64,000 nucleotides of DNA from CBDCVO01 sp965223085 (lineage in GTDB: Bacteria; Pseudomonadota; Gammaproteobacteria; Ga0077536): positions 248,001-312,000 of the forward strand of contig OZ244981.1 of NCBI GenBank assembly GCA_965223085.1. Reading direction: 5' to 3'. Both the position numbers and the translations under genes were made by a program. A model generated the notes under the pieces. That model had not been told where the DNA came from and made no database searches. It saw only the letters and a list, made by a program, of their open reading frames with translations. Below, piece by piece: positions 45,816 to 54,743 of the stretch (positions within the stretch are counted from its first letter, which is position 1; the number at the start of each line of letters is the position of its first letter).

Positions 45816-46556
45816 TTAGGGTTCAACATTATGATAAGGAGGCCTTTTTTCCACATACGCCATCCACATGCAATCGAGCATGGTCCACAGAATATCGAGC
45901 TTGAACTGCAAAACGTCCAACATGAATTGCTGTTGCTCGCGAGTACGGTAATAATCGAGCGTAATCTCCAACCCATGCTGCACATCACGGCGCGCCTCAC
46001 TGAGGCGTTTACGAAAATAGCGATAACCCTTTTCTTCGATCCACGGGTAGTGTTGGGGCCAACTATCCAGACGCTTTTGGTGGATAGTCGGAGCGAACAA
46101 TTCAGTTAGAGAAGAACTCGCGGCGACTTGCCAAGGCTGCTGCCGGGCGAAATTTATATATGCGTCGATCGCGAATTTAACGCCGGGTAACAGGTGTTTG
46201 TGCTCTCGCAACTCGTCACGACTTAAACCAACCGCTTCACCGAGCTGCAGCCACGCTTCTATGCCACCATCCTCTCCCTGCGTGCCGTCGTGGTCGACAA
46301 TGCGTTGGACCCAATGTCGACGCACATCGCGATCCGGACAATTTGCCATGATCGCAGCGTCTTTTTGCGGAATCGCCGTTTGATAATAAAAGCGGTTCGC
46401 TACCCACCCTCGAATCGCAGGTTTATCCAACTTACCCGTGTTCATCAATAGGTGAAACTCGTGATGAATGTGGTAGTACCTTTCTTTTGCGCGCAGTTGT
46501 GCTTCGAATTCTTCGCGCAACCACGGACGTTTTTCGTGCTTCGATTCCCCGTGCAT
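45816..46556 (-). CDS. pqqC: Pyrroloquinoline-quinone synthase PqqC
   Basis: A 246-residue helical oxidase that carries out the last step, ring closure and eight-electron oxidation to PQQ. YYHIHHEFHLLMNTGKL, RGWVANRFYYQTAIPQKDAAI, HDGTQGEDGGIEAW and SSLTELFAPTIHQKRLDSW are characteristic PqqC segments. It begins at ATG 46556, which overlaps the pqqB stop (TGATG). Confidence 0.94.
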   Translation of the reverse strand: MHGESKHEKRPWLREEFEAQLRAKERYYHIHHEFHLLMNTGKLDKPAIRGWVANRFYYQTAIPQKDAAIMANCPDRDVRRHWVQRIVDHDGTQGEDGGIEAWLQLGEAVGLSRDELREHKHLLPGVKFAIDAYINFARQQPWQVAASSSLTELFAPTIHQKRLDSWPQHYPWIEEKGYRYFRKRLSEARRDVQHGLEITLDYYRTREQQQFMLDVLQFKLDILWTMLDCMWMAYVEKRPPYHNVEP

Positions 46557-47470
46557 CAGAGTTCTATATCCATACCGTCATAAGCCACTTCTATGTTGAG
46601 GGTATCTAGCTTGCGTCGCTCCGCTGATGCCTCATTTAAAATCGGATTCGTGTTATTAACGTGGATCAAAATCTTACGCGGCTTGTCGAGATTGTTGAGC
46701 ATATTGATAATGCCAGCATCGCCAGACTGGTCGAGATGCCCCATGTCCTGACCTCGCTTGCCGTTGAGGCCTCGATGCAGCATTTCGTCGTCGGTCCACA
46801 CCGTGCCATCAATGAGCAAGCAGTCAGCTTCACTCATGTAACGCAAGGTAGTATCGGTGATCTCGCCTAATCCCGGTGCGTAAAATAAGTTCGTCCTATT
46901 GCGCGTATCACTTACCCGTATACCGATGTTGTCACCGGGAACGGTGTTATGGCGATGCGGCGAATACGGTGGTGCTTCGCTCTTAAGCGGCACAGCGGTG
47001 AAACTCAAACCGGCAGCTGCCGGAATTTCAAAGGACGATTCGTCCGTTTTGATTTCGTGCCAGGCGACGCCACGAAAATGTTCCAAAATCGAAAAAATCG
47101 GAAAGCCGGTCGAGAGGTCTTCCTTCACTGCGGTGGTGCAATAAACATCCCACGGCGCGATATGCTCGCGCAACATCAACAAACCGGATGTGTGATCTAT
47201 TTGTGCATCGACTAAAACGATCGCGGCGATCGACGTATCACGGATCGCGCGACGCGGTTGGAGCGGTGGAAAAGATTCGATTTGCACTCGGATATCGGGC
47301 GAAGCATTGAATAATATCCAGCGCTCACCGTCTGCCGAGACCGCAATCGAGGATTGGTTACGCCTGACTGCGGGGATCGATCCGGTGCGCACGCCTTTGC
47401 AATTCTCACAATTACAGTTCCACTGTGGGAAACCGCCGCCCGCGCCGGATCCAAGGACATGGATTTTCAT
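46556..47470 (-). CDS. pqqB: PqqB, MBL-fold PQQ biosynthesis protein
   Basis: A 304-residue MBL-fold protein. The start at 47470 gives the family opening MKIHVLGSGAGGGFPQWNCNC; the longer open frame to 47518 is not needed. IVLVDAQIDHTSGLLMLREH is the metal-binding-like region, and the end LIDGTVWTDDEMLHRGLNGKRGQDMGH is typical. PqqB acts as a hydroxylase of the processed Glu-Tyr intermediate in current models. It follows pqqA by 75 nt and overlaps pqqC. Confidence 0.94.
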   Translation of the reverse strand: MKIHVLGSGAGGGFPQWNCNCENCKGVRTGSIPAVRRNQSSIAVSADGERWILFNASPDIRVQIESFPPLQPRRAIRDTSIAAIVLVDAQIDHTSGLLMLREHIAPWDVYCTTAVKEDLSTGFPIFSILEHFRGVAWHEIKTDESSFEIPAAAGLSFTAVPLKSEAPPYSPHRHNTVPGDNIGIRVSDTRNRTNLFYAPGLGEITDTTLRYMSEADCLLIDGTVWTDDEMLHRGLNGKRGQDMGHLDQSGDAGIINMLNNLDKPRKILIHVNNTNPILNEASAERRKLDTLNIEVAYDGMDIEL

Positions 47471-47545
47471 TGTCTTCGTGCCGTCGATACGGGTGCCGAC
47501 CGGCACCGAACATCGCATCCTCGCGATGTTCGGTCCTACAATGCT

Positions 47546-47620
47546 TTAACGGTTGTTGATGTACATCGTGACTTCAAAACCAAACCGGATGTCTTCAAAT
47601 GATGGGGTTTCCCATTTCAT
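47546..47620 (-). CDS. pqqA: PQQ precursor peptide PqqA
   Basis: A 24-residue open frame that begins MKWETPSFEDIRFG and ends EVTMYINNR, with the strictly conserved Glu 16 and Tyr 20 (E-x3-Y) that supply all carbon atoms of PQQ. A GAGGAG ribosome site lies 7 nt before the ATG. It is too short for ordinary ORF cut-offs. The order pqqA-B-C-D-E is canonical. Confidence 0.93.
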   Translation of the reverse strand: MKWETPSFEDIRFGFEVTMYINNR

Positions 47621-48181
47621 AACCTGTCTCCTCAGTATTCGATTCGCATTATTTGTCATCATTACGAGCGTGACCTACGCCCGCTCGCTCTTCCACGTTG
47701 CAGACATCGTGCCAAACAATGCGTATCTCTTGATTAATTCATTAAATCAAATATTTATGGTAAATTTCGGGTTCCATAGGGATCTTGGATCTACGTAAAA
47801 TGGTTATTATGAACCACCTAAATGGCGTCAGAACGGTTTCAAACAGCCACTTTTCCCACGACCGGCTTGTGATCGAATGTACCCACGCAACTTCGTCGGT
47901 CCAAATCTCCTGACATCCGCGTCGTCACCGCGGGCCCTCGCTATTGTCAATTCCTCGATAAACCCGGTTTTTCAGCGCATCGTCCCATTCCGCGTGCTTT
48001 CGAATTCGGGTCATTTTGCGACGACACTCAATACTTGTATCAGCTTGATCAAGGCATGCAACGCGCTTTTCGGCTTGTCACATAGATCCGGCATTCGAGC
48101 AATTTCGAGGCTATCCATACCTACGATTCTCGTCTCGCTTGCGCCGATAGCTGTGACGTTCTCGGCAACCTACGAATAATC
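47621..48181. other. Region upstream of pqqA, no gene supported
   Basis: Over 500 nt, with an AT-rich inverted repeat (arms TTGATT / AATCAA, 47730-47750) about 110 nt upstream of pqqA that could be an operator. Open frames here are short and without recognisable motifs. A REP-like element begins at 48182. Confidence 0.4.
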
Positions 48182-48261
48182 GGAGTCAGCGTAAAGACGC
48201 CTTTATTTGACGTCTAGCTAGTTTTCACTCTGACCCCAAACATCACTTTATGGCGAACGGT
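48182..48261. repeat. REP-like inverted repeat, right of the pqq operon
   Basis: Degenerate arms at 48182-48198 and 48221-48237 (four mismatches in 17), the right arm ending CACTCTGACCCC, as in the element at 43818-43835. Next to it, CACTTTATGGCGAACGGT (48244-48261) overlaps the end of the cyclase gene and matches 43743-43760. Confidence 0.55.
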
Positions 48262-49232
48262 CTCAGCGGCGATCCCGTTGCGCCTTTCAATGGCAAAGTC
48301 GCTGCCACGAAAGCAAACTCGTAGACCCCCGCCGCAATGAGCTCATCGAAATCCAAATTTTCGATGATATAGATCCCGTTTTCGACCAAAAATTTTTGGT
48401 GGTTAGGTGCAAATCGTTTCAGATCGGGGCCGGGGATCGCTTCGACCGCCCAATTATCGGTGCCGACCAATACGACCTGCTGCGCGACCACCCAGTCGCC
48501 CGCGGCGTTAGATAATCCCGGTGTGCAACTATTAAATTTTTTATTGTCTGTCTTCCAGTAACGCCCCCAACCCGTGTGATAAAAAAATGCATCGCCCGGT
48601 TTGATAACCGTCTTCGCGAGGTTTTGCCGCGCCAGCGCCGCGTGAAGATCCGCAACCGTGATCTCCTCCGAACAATTCAAAGGACGTCCCTTCAATGCGG
48701 CAATATCGAGCAAGACGCCGCGCGTAAAGATAGGTGAGACGTTTTCAACACCAAGTTTGCTAAAACCCCGACCGCTACTGATCGCAGCGTGTGTATAGCC
48801 ATTGTAATAATGGATCTGATTGAGATCTCCGCCCGGACCGAGATCCGTTCCCATGTGGCTTAACGCGTCGAACTGCGTCCCATCTTGGGTGAGGTGGCCG
48901 GAAATGTAGTCTTCGTTCCACAGCAGCTTATTCTCACCGAGTGGTCCCCACGACGGCGCACCTGGCACGCTAAGCGTGTACTTGCGCGCTTGCGGTGTCA
49001 GGCTGAACAAAGGCATGTTTTCTTCGAACGTACGACCCATATCATAGATCACGCCCGCGTCGATAAGCGCTACCGCCGCCAGTGTTTTCGATGCGTTGAG
49101 TCGATTGAGCGCACCCCGTTGGTCATCCGGTCCCCAGGGCGATGGCCACCATTTTGCGGGCAGGTAATCTTCCGCTGCCAATGTGGTGTTAGACCCCGCC
49201 AACAACAATGAGAATAGCACTAGTTTAAACAT
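48243..49232 (-). CDS. Cyclase-family protein (kynurenine formamidase-like), exported
   Basis: A ~329-residue protein of the cyclase family (PF04199). The N-terminus MFKLVLFSLLLAGSNTTLAAE is a signal peptide. The active-site/metal region DGTQFDALSHMGTDLG is a variant of the family HxGTHxDxPxH motif, with the first His replaced in context. The start at ATG 49232 has AGGAGG upstream; the frame also has a GTG at 49241. The family includes kynurenine formamidase and carbonate-ester or lactone hydrolases. It stands alone, divergent from the downstream aminotransferase. Substrate unknown. Confidence 0.8.
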   Translation of the reverse strand: MFKLVLFSLLLAGSNTTLAAEDYLPAKWWPSPWGPDDQRGALNRLNASKTLAAVALIDAGVIYDMGRTFEENMPLFSLTPQARKYTLSVPGAPSWGPLGENKLLWNEDYISGHLTQDGTQFDALSHMGTDLGPGGDLNQIHYYNGYTHAAISSGRGFSKLGVENVSPIFTRGVLLDIAALKGRPLNCSEEITVADLHAALARQNLAKTVIKPGDAFFYHTGWGRYWKTDNKKFNSCTPGLSNAAGDWVVAQQVVLVGTDNWAVEAIPGPDLKRFAPNHQKFLVENGIYIIENLDFDELIAAGVYEFAFVAATLPLKGATGSPLRPFAIK

Positions 49233-49349
49233 ACAAAACACCTCCTCACCACCCCAATACCCGCCACGCGCGGTAGTATGGTGTGCGAGAGCGAAAACTT
49301 CTTGCGACTTCCACCCGCAAGCCCGGACAACTTGTAAGGAAAGCGCCGT

Positions 49350-50699
49350 ATGAAACTCGACAATTCCAGCATTTTTAGTGAATTCATTGCTGCAAACCCG
49401 ACCTCACGTGCGCATGCGGAGCGAGCGCGTGCGGTGATCCCGACAGGATTATCACGCGGCCTGCTGCGGCACCCGCCTTTTCCGTTTTACACCTGCCGCG
49501 GCGAAAGTGCCTGGACCATGGATCTCGACGGCAATCGACGCCTCGACTTTCACAATAACTATACCGCGCTCATGCACGGCCACGCACACCCCGAGATCAT
49601 CGCCACCGTCAACGAGCAACTTCCGCTGGGCAGCGCCTTCTCGGGACCTCCGGTGCAAGAGTTTGAACTCGCAGCAACATTATGCGAGCGTATCGCGAGC
49701 GTCGAACAAGTGGTATTTAATAACTCTGGATCCGAAGCCGTTATGGTCGCGCTACGTGCTGCGCGCGCACTCACGGGACGCGATCGGATCGGTTTGTTCG
49801 AAGGTTGCTATCACGGCTCATCGGACTTTGTGCTCGTTGGGGGGCACGATTTGCCCGCGCCCGACGACCCGCGGCGCCTTAGCGAACCGCTGCCAGATAT
49901 GGCCGGCATCCCCAGCGCGGCAACGCGTGACGTTGTCTTGATGCGTTATAACGATGCGCAAGCGGTGCGCGACGCGGTCACAAAATACGGAGAGGAACTC
50001 GCTGCAATCGTCGTCGAGCCAATACTTGGTGCCGGTGGCGTGATCCCTGCAGAACCGGAATTCTTGCGCGTGCTGCGCGAGGAAACCACCCGTGCAGGCA
50101 TCATTTTGATCTGCGATGAAGTCATTTCCCTACGCCACGCGGTGGGCGGCGCACAAGCATACTACGGCCTGCAGCCAGACTTGACCACGATGGCGAAAAT
50201 AATTGGCGGAGGTTATCCGATCGGGGCGCTCGGTGGACGCCGTGACCACATGCGATGTTTCGACACACCGGACGAAGGCGGAACGATCGCGAACCTGGGC
50301 ACCTTTAGTGCTAACCCGATCTCTTGCCGGGCAGGCGTCGCGTCGATGCGTTTGCTAGACGAAGCGACGATAAGCGATCTCGATAAACTTGGCACGCAGA
50401 CACGCACGGGATTGTGCGATCGGATCGCCAAATATGCAGCCCCAGCGCAAGTCAGCGGTACCGGCTCGTTGTTTCAAATTCACTGGACTGAAGCGCCTCT
50501 ACACGACGCGCGCGGCGCCGAAACCGCGGATCCGGAATTAAATTTATTGACGTTTTTGGGCCTTGCGAATCGTGGCGTGCATTTGTCAGTGCGCGGAATA
50601 GGCGCGTTGTCGACGCCCATGACTGCCGGCGACATCGAGAGCCTTCTATCTGCCTTTGACGACACCCTCGCGGTGTTACGCCAAGAGGGTCGCTTCTGA
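49350..50699 (+). CDS. Class III aminotransferase, glutamate-1-semialdehyde aminomutase-like
   Basis: A 449-residue PLP enzyme related to HemL. The N-terminal segment AHAERARAVIPTGLSRGLLRHPP resembles the family, followed by NSGSEAVMVALRAARALTG, YHGSSDFVLVGG, LICDEVISLRHAVGG and the PLP lysine in TTMAKIIGGGYPIGALGG. It is probably an omega-transaminase or aminomutase rather than true HemL. It ends about 120 nt before the TPP riboswitch and is a separate unit. Confidence 0.85.
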   Translation: MKLDNSSIFSEFIAANPTSRAHAERARAVIPTGLSRGLLRHPPFPFYTCRGESAWTMDLDGNRRLDFHNNYTALMHGHAHPEIIATVNEQLPLGSAFSGPPVQEFELAATLCERIASVEQVVFNNSGSEAVMVALRAARALTGRDRIGLFEGCYHGSSDFVLVGGHDLPAPDDPRRLSEPLPDMAGIPSAATRDVVLMRYNDAQAVRDAVTKYGEELAAIVVEPILGAGGVIPAEPEFLRVLREETTRAGIILICDEVISLRHAVGGAQAYYGLQPDLTTMAKIIGGGYPIGALGGRRDHMRCFDTPDEGGTIANLGTFSANPISCRAGVASMRLLDEATISDLDKLGTQTRTGLCDRIAKYAAPAQVSGTGSLFQIHWTEAPLHDARGAETADPELNLLTFLGLANRGVHLSVRGIGALSTPMTAGDIESLLSAFDDTLAVLRQEGRF

Positions 50700-50816
50700 G
50701 CAGTAAATTCTCCGGCGCACATCAGACACCTCGAGCGACAGCCCCGGTAGCCAGCTACGGGAAGGGTGTTGAAGTGCCCTCGCGTGAGGTGTTTAAATCG
50801 CGTATAGTCTTGAGAT

Positions 50817-50843
50817 CGCATCTTGCACAAAAAACAAGATGCG
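50817..50843 (+). ncRNA. Stem-loop immediately upstream of the TPP riboswitch
   Basis: A 9-bp inverted repeat (CGCATCTTG / CAAGATGCG) with a 9-nt A-rich loop directly precedes the riboswitch P1 helix. It might be an extra 5' structure or a leftover of a terminator for the gene before it. Function not shown. Confidence 0.4.
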
Positions 50844-50924
50844 TTCCTAAGGGGTGGCCCTGGGCCTGAGATGTCGCATGCGACGAACCCTGCGAACCTG
50901 ATCCGGATAATGCCGGCGTAGGAA
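50844..50924 (+). promoter_or_regulatory. TPP (THI-box) riboswitch
   Basis: The conserved elements are present in order: P1 helix TTCCTA (50844-50849) with TAGGAA (50919-50924), GGGGTG, CCTGAGA, ACCC, GAACCTGATC and GGATAATGCCGGCG. It lies about 70 nt before the TonB-receptor start, where AAGGAG at 50979-50985 would be sequestered on TPP binding. This indicates regulation of the following operon by thiamine diphosphate, most likely at translation initiation. Confidence 0.95.
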
Positions 50925-50992
50925 TAGGATCTCTGCAAAGATCGAAGTTCTGTCTCGGACCATCCCGGATCTTCCACTAAGGAGCTTTGATC

Positions 50993-53104
50993 TTGTACCG
51001 CGTCCGAGATTTAGTTATCGCACTGAGCTGTTGCGCTGCGTTTAGTTGCGGCGTTGGTGGCGCGCGTGCCTCACAGCTTGAGGAAGTAATTGTCACCGCT
51101 GGTTTTCGACCAACGGCGTTGACGTCTACACCCGGCAGTGTCAGCGTCATCGATGCGGTGACCTTGGGTCAACGAGGTGCGCGACACTTGGAAGACGCGC
51201 TGCTCACAGCGCCCAACGTCAATTTTAGCGGTGGCGGTTCACGCGCACGTTTCTTGCAAATTCGCGGGGTCGGCGATCTCGAACAATTCGTTGATCCAAA
51301 ACATTTCCCGGCGGTAGGCATTATTCTCGACGGTATCGAGTTATCGAATCTTGCTACCTCGGCATTGTTATTTGACACAGAACAAGTCGAAATCTTGCGT
51401 GGCCCGCAGGGCACACGGTTTGGCTCTAGCGCCCTTGTTGGCCTAATTAATATACGCAGTCACGATCCCAGCCCCGAATTCGAAGCCGATTTGCGCGCAG
51501 GTTATGGCAATAACAATAGGTGGCATCTGGGCGCGGCCGTAGGCGGGCCCCTCTCCAACACCCTACAAGGGCGCGTCGCGATCCAGCAAAACAGTAGCGA
51601 CGGACATATCAAGAATCTGCTTCACCGCACGGACGACACCCACGATCAAGACGAACTCGGCGTACGCGCTAAGTTGCGCTGGCTGATTACACCATCACTG
51701 CGCAATGATTTCAGCGCGCTCTATATGGATATCGAGAACGGTTACGACGCCTTTTCTCTCGATAACATCCGCGCCACGCACAGTGATCAGCCTGGCACCG
51801 ACGCCCAAGAGTCAATCGCACTCGGCAACACCACCACTTGGGACGCGCGACTAGGAAAATTTACCCTGCAGCTTTCCCACACCGATGCCGAAGAACATTA
51901 TGCTTACGATGAGGATTGGGTCTTCATCGGTTACTGCGATGGTGTGCGTTGTGATCCAGCGCTTGAGTTTTCGAGCGCTGACTCACTGCTGCGCGAGCGC
52001 CAGCAAACTGCTATTGATCTGCGTTGGCTCGGCGGCAACGAGCACGTTAATTGGGTACTCGGTGCCTACTATCAAACCCGAGATGAAGACCTTCAACGAC
52101 AGCGCTTCGGCCGGTTTGTTAGTGCTTACGAAACGGAGCGCGTCGCCGCCTATGGACAACTGCGCTTCAGCGTGAACCCGATGCTGACGATGAGACTAGG
52201 CATTCGCGGCGAGTCGTTTGACGACGAATACCAGGATACGAATTCGTTTACCGATGGCTCACACGATCTGTTGTGGAGCGGCGAAGCCACATTAGAATTC
52301 CGGCCAAGCTTGTCCACGCTGGTATACGGAACCCTATCACGCGGCGCCAAACCCGGCGGACTCAATACGGAAGCGAGCTCCGTAGCACCGTTCATGGCAA
52401 GACAGTTTCAGCGTTTCGTCAATTCTCGCTTACGCTTCAAATCGGAGACCTTGTTCAATAAAGAAATTGGGATCAAAGGATCCTATTTTGAGAATCGCAT
52501 CCATATCCAAGCCGCACTATTCCATATGGATCGCGATAACGCGCAATTGGAAAGTTGGCTTTGGGATGCAGCAAATTTTATTTGGGTTGGCGTGCTAGAT
52601 AATGTTAGCGATGCTGAAAACTATGGCCTAGAAGTAGAACTAAATTGGGCGGCAACATCGATATTCGACTTATTCGGCAACGTCGGCTATCTTAAAACCA
52701 ACATAGATCAGATGCGCGTTTTTGACCTTGATCGCAACGCATTTCGCGAGCTCCGCGATCGTGATCAGACGAAAGCGCCGAGATGGCAATTTCGGTTTGG
52801 GGTGCGCGCAAAGATCACCCCCGTGGTCGTCGGTTCTATCAGCGTAGAGGGCCGAGATCAAAGCTATTTTGGCTACTATCACGACCAAAAACTTGATAGC
52901 TACACTATTTTGAATGCAAGCCTAAGCTATCAATATTCACCATTAGAACTTCGTGTGTGGGCGAGGAATTTGTTGGCGAGTAAATATGCCGTTCACGGAC
53001 TCTACTTCGCGAACGATCCGCGCGATGCTTACGCGATAAATCATGCCTACAAGCAATTTGGCGAACCCCGAGTGTTGGGGCTCGACATAATATGGCGCTT
53101 CTGA
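50993..53104 (+). CDS. TonB-dependent receptor, probable thiamine transporter
   Basis: A ~703-residue outer-membrane receptor. Signal peptide LVIALSCCAAFSCGVGGARAS, TonB box EEVIVTA, plug domain (VSVIDAVTLGQRGARHLEDAL, VEILRGPQGTRFGSSALVGLINI), then a 22-stranded barrel ending DIIWRF with terminal Phe. The start at TTG 50993 has AAGGAGC 7 nt upstream; TTG 50987 is too close. Because the gene is under a TPP riboswitch and followed by other thiamine genes, the ligand is predicted to be thiamine or a thiamine precursor or phosphate. Ligand inference is from context. Confidence 0.88.
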   Translation: MYRVRDLVIALSCCAAFSCGVGGARASQLEEVIVTAGFRPTALTSTPGSVSVIDAVTLGQRGARHLEDALLTAPNVNFSGGGSRARFLQIRGVGDLEQFVDPKHFPAVGIILDGIELSNLATSALLFDTEQVEILRGPQGTRFGSSALVGLINIRSHDPSPEFEADLRAGYGNNNRWHLGAAVGGPLSNTLQGRVAIQQNSSDGHIKNLLHRTDDTHDQDELGVRAKLRWLITPSLRNDFSALYMDIENGYDAFSLDNIRATHSDQPGTDAQESIALGNTTTWDARLGKFTLQLSHTDAEEHYAYDEDWVFIGYCDGVRCDPALEFSSADSLLRERQQTAIDLRWLGGNEHVNWVLGAYYQTRDEDLQRQRFGRFVSAYETERVAAYGQLRFSVNPMLTMRLGIRGESFDDEYQDTNSFTDGSHDLLWSGEATLEFRPSLSTLVYGTLSRGAKPGGLNTEASSVAPFMARQFQRFVNSRLRFKSETLFNKEIGIKGSYFENRIHIQAALFHMDRDNAQLESWLWDAANFIWVGVLDNVSDAENYGLEVELNWAATSIFDLFGNVGYLKTNIDQMRVFDLDRNAFRELRDRDQTKAPRWQFRFGVRAKITPVVVGSISVEGRDQSYFGYYHDQKLDSYTILNASLSYQYSPLELRVWARNLLASKYAVHGLYFANDPRDAYAINHAYKQFGEPRVLGLDIIWRF

Positions 53105-53116
53105 GGGTCACAAACG

Positions 53117-53365
53117 ATGATGATGACGATCGAAATTAGCATGTATCCACTTGCTGACAATTACATTCCTCCAATCGATGCGTTCATTGAACGTCTAAAC
53201 CGGTTCGAATCCCTACAGGTAACGACAACGCCGACGTCGACCATGATTCTGGGGGAATACAGTGAATGTATGAACGCCTTGAGTACCGCCATGGCGGCAA
53301 GCCATGCCGAGCACGGTAAAGCCGTTTTCGTAACGAAGTTCATTCCAGGTTACGAGGCCAAGTGA
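53117..53365 (+). CDS. DUF77-type thiamine-binding protein
   Basis: An 82-residue protein of the YqgV/MTH1187 group (PF01910), whose members bind thiamine-like ligands. The pattern MTIEISMYPLADNYIPPIDAFIERLNR, LQVTTTPTSTMILGEYSECM and HGKAVFVTKFIPG is characteristic. It lies 12 nt after the receptor and is in the same operon. It may act as a periplasmic or cytoplasmic thiamine carrier; no signal peptide is visible, so cytoplasmic is more likely. Confidence 0.85.
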   Translation: MMMTIEISMYPLADNYIPPIDAFIERLNRFESLQVTTTPTSTMILGEYSECMNALSTAMAASHAEHGKAVFVTKFIPGYEAK

Positions 53366-53374
53366 GTAAATGGC

Positions 53375-53986
53375 GTGGGATCCATTTCGGCCATCGTCGA
53401 GGCATTATCTCTATGGGAACTTATTGCCGTCGCGCTTGCGATCGCGTACTTGATTCTGGCAGCTCGTGAACAGATAGCGTGCTGGTATTGCGCGCTCGCG
53501 AGCACTGCGATTTACACAGTACTGTTTTGGGACGTTCAACTTCTAATGGAGTCGACGCTCAACGTTTATTACATGGCTATGGCGATATATGGATGGCATC
53601 AATGGCGCGCACGTGAGCGCGGGGGCACTGCATTGAAGATCCACACTTGGCCTTGGCGATGCCATGCTATCGTCATTGCAGCGATTATTCTTGCGACCAT
53701 CATCAGCGGCGCTTTGCTGTCGCGCTATTCACAAGCGGCGTGGCCGTATGTCGATTCATTCACGACCTGGGCAGCGGTTTCCACAACGTATATGGTCGCA
53801 CGCAAAGTACTGGAAAATTGGCTGTACTGGTTCGTAATAGACGCGATCTCAATTCCGTTGTACTTGGAACGCGGATTGCCGCTTACGGCGCTATTGTTTG
53901 CAGTCTATATTGTAATCGTCGTTATTGGCTATCGACATTGGCAACGCGAATACGCGTGCTCTGCATATGCACATTCGGCCAGTTAG
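53375..53986 (+). CDS. pnuT: Thiamine transporter of the PnuC family (PnuT)
   Basis: A 203-residue inner-membrane protein with seven predicted helices. The family marks are VALAIAYLILAAREQIACWYC, YYMAMAIYGWHQW and SFTTWAAVSTTYMVARKVLENW, followed by the WFVIDAISIPLYLERGL motif. PnuT members take up thiamine, whereas PnuC takes up nicotinamide riboside; the TPP riboswitch and DUF77 neighbour favour thiamine. GTG start at 53375, 10 nt after the DUF77 stop. Its 3' end overlaps the kinase gene by about 20 nt. Confidence 0.88.
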   Translation: MGSISAIVEALSLWELIAVALAIAYLILAAREQIACWYCALASTAIYTVLFWDVQLLMESTLNVYYMAMAIYGWHQWRARERGGTALKIHTWPWRCHAIVIAAIILATIISGALLSRYSQAAWPYVDSFTTWAAVSTTYMVARKVLENWLYWFVIDAISIPLYLERGLPLTALLFAVYIVIVVIGYRHWQREYACSAYAHSAS

Positions 53987-54725
53987 CGATTTATTAGACC
54001 ATTGGCGTGATTTCGCACTGCCGTTTGCAAACAGGCCGCGCCTCCTGAAATCCTTAGACATCGGCACAACAAATCGAAGCTATTTGATTAATGGTGACGG
54101 TGACCGGTGGGTGCTGCGTCTGAATAGGCCATCTGCTAGTGAGTTGGGGATCGACCGCCAGCGCGAAAAGCGCATTCTTCGAGCTGCAAGCGGCGTGAGA
54201 TTAGCGCCTGAAGTTCTGTGCTGCAATCTGGAGCACGGCTACCTTGTCACCAAATTCATAGACGGCGAGCGCTGGTCCGCGGGCGACCTCTCTGGGCGCC
54301 AAATAAAGCAACTTTTCGCGCTTTTGGCGCAATTGACGACCGTGAGCCCTGATGTTTCCGCGATAGATTACCGCGTTCACGTCGATACACTTCACGCCCA
54401 CGTAAAAAGCCAAGCGGATCTCACACCCAGCGCAATTTTTGCAGATATCGATACCCTCTACGCCAACTGCGCGCCGGGTCTCTGCCACCACGATCCGTCG
54501 CCCCAAAATGTGATCGCAGACGATGGGAAGTTGACCTTGCTCGACTGGGAGTATGCAGCACTCGGACTGCCGATAATGGACTATGCAGCACTTGCCGTTG
54601 AATGGTCGATTGAGCCGGCTTTAGTAGTCGCTAATACGCACCATACGGCGGCACTTCTCGCGTCTGCCACGAACGTTTATCGCTACTACTGTAGTTTATG
54701 GCATTACTGCGTGAACGACTCCTAA
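53967..54725 (+). CDS. Aminoglycoside phosphotransferase/choline-kinase-like, probable thiamine kinase
   Basis: A 252-residue kinase-fold protein. NRSYLINGDGDRWVLRLNRP is the nucleotide-binding part, LCHHDPSPQNVIADDGK is the catalytic loop (HxDxxxxN), and LTLLDWEYAALGLP is the metal-binding motif. Kinases of this type phosphorylate choline, thiamine or antibiotics. In a riboswitch-controlled operon with PnuT, phosphorylation of imported thiamine is the natural role, trapping it in the cytoplasm. The start at ATG 53967 is within pnuT; a TTG in frame at 53925 is less likely. It is the last gene; the MCP pseudogene is convergent. Confidence 0.82.
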   Translation: MHIRPVSDLLDHWRDFALPFANRPRLLKSLDIGTTNRSYLINGDGDRWVLRLNRPSASELGIDRQREKRILRAASGVRLAPEVLCCNLEHGYLVTKFIDGERWSAGDLSGRQIKQLFALLAQLTTVSPDVSAIDYRVHVDTLHAHVKSQADLTPSAIFADIDTLYANCAPGLCHHDPSPQNVIADDGKLTLLDWEYAALGLPIMDYAALAVEWSIEPALVVANTHHTAALLASATNVYRYYCSLWHYCVNDS

Positions 54726-54743
54726 CAGTAATTCATCGCACTA

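Noticed and set aside
47877..48179. A plus-strand open frame of 100 codons upstream of the right pqq repeat
   Set aside because: No ribosome site and no motif; low coding character compared with neighbours.
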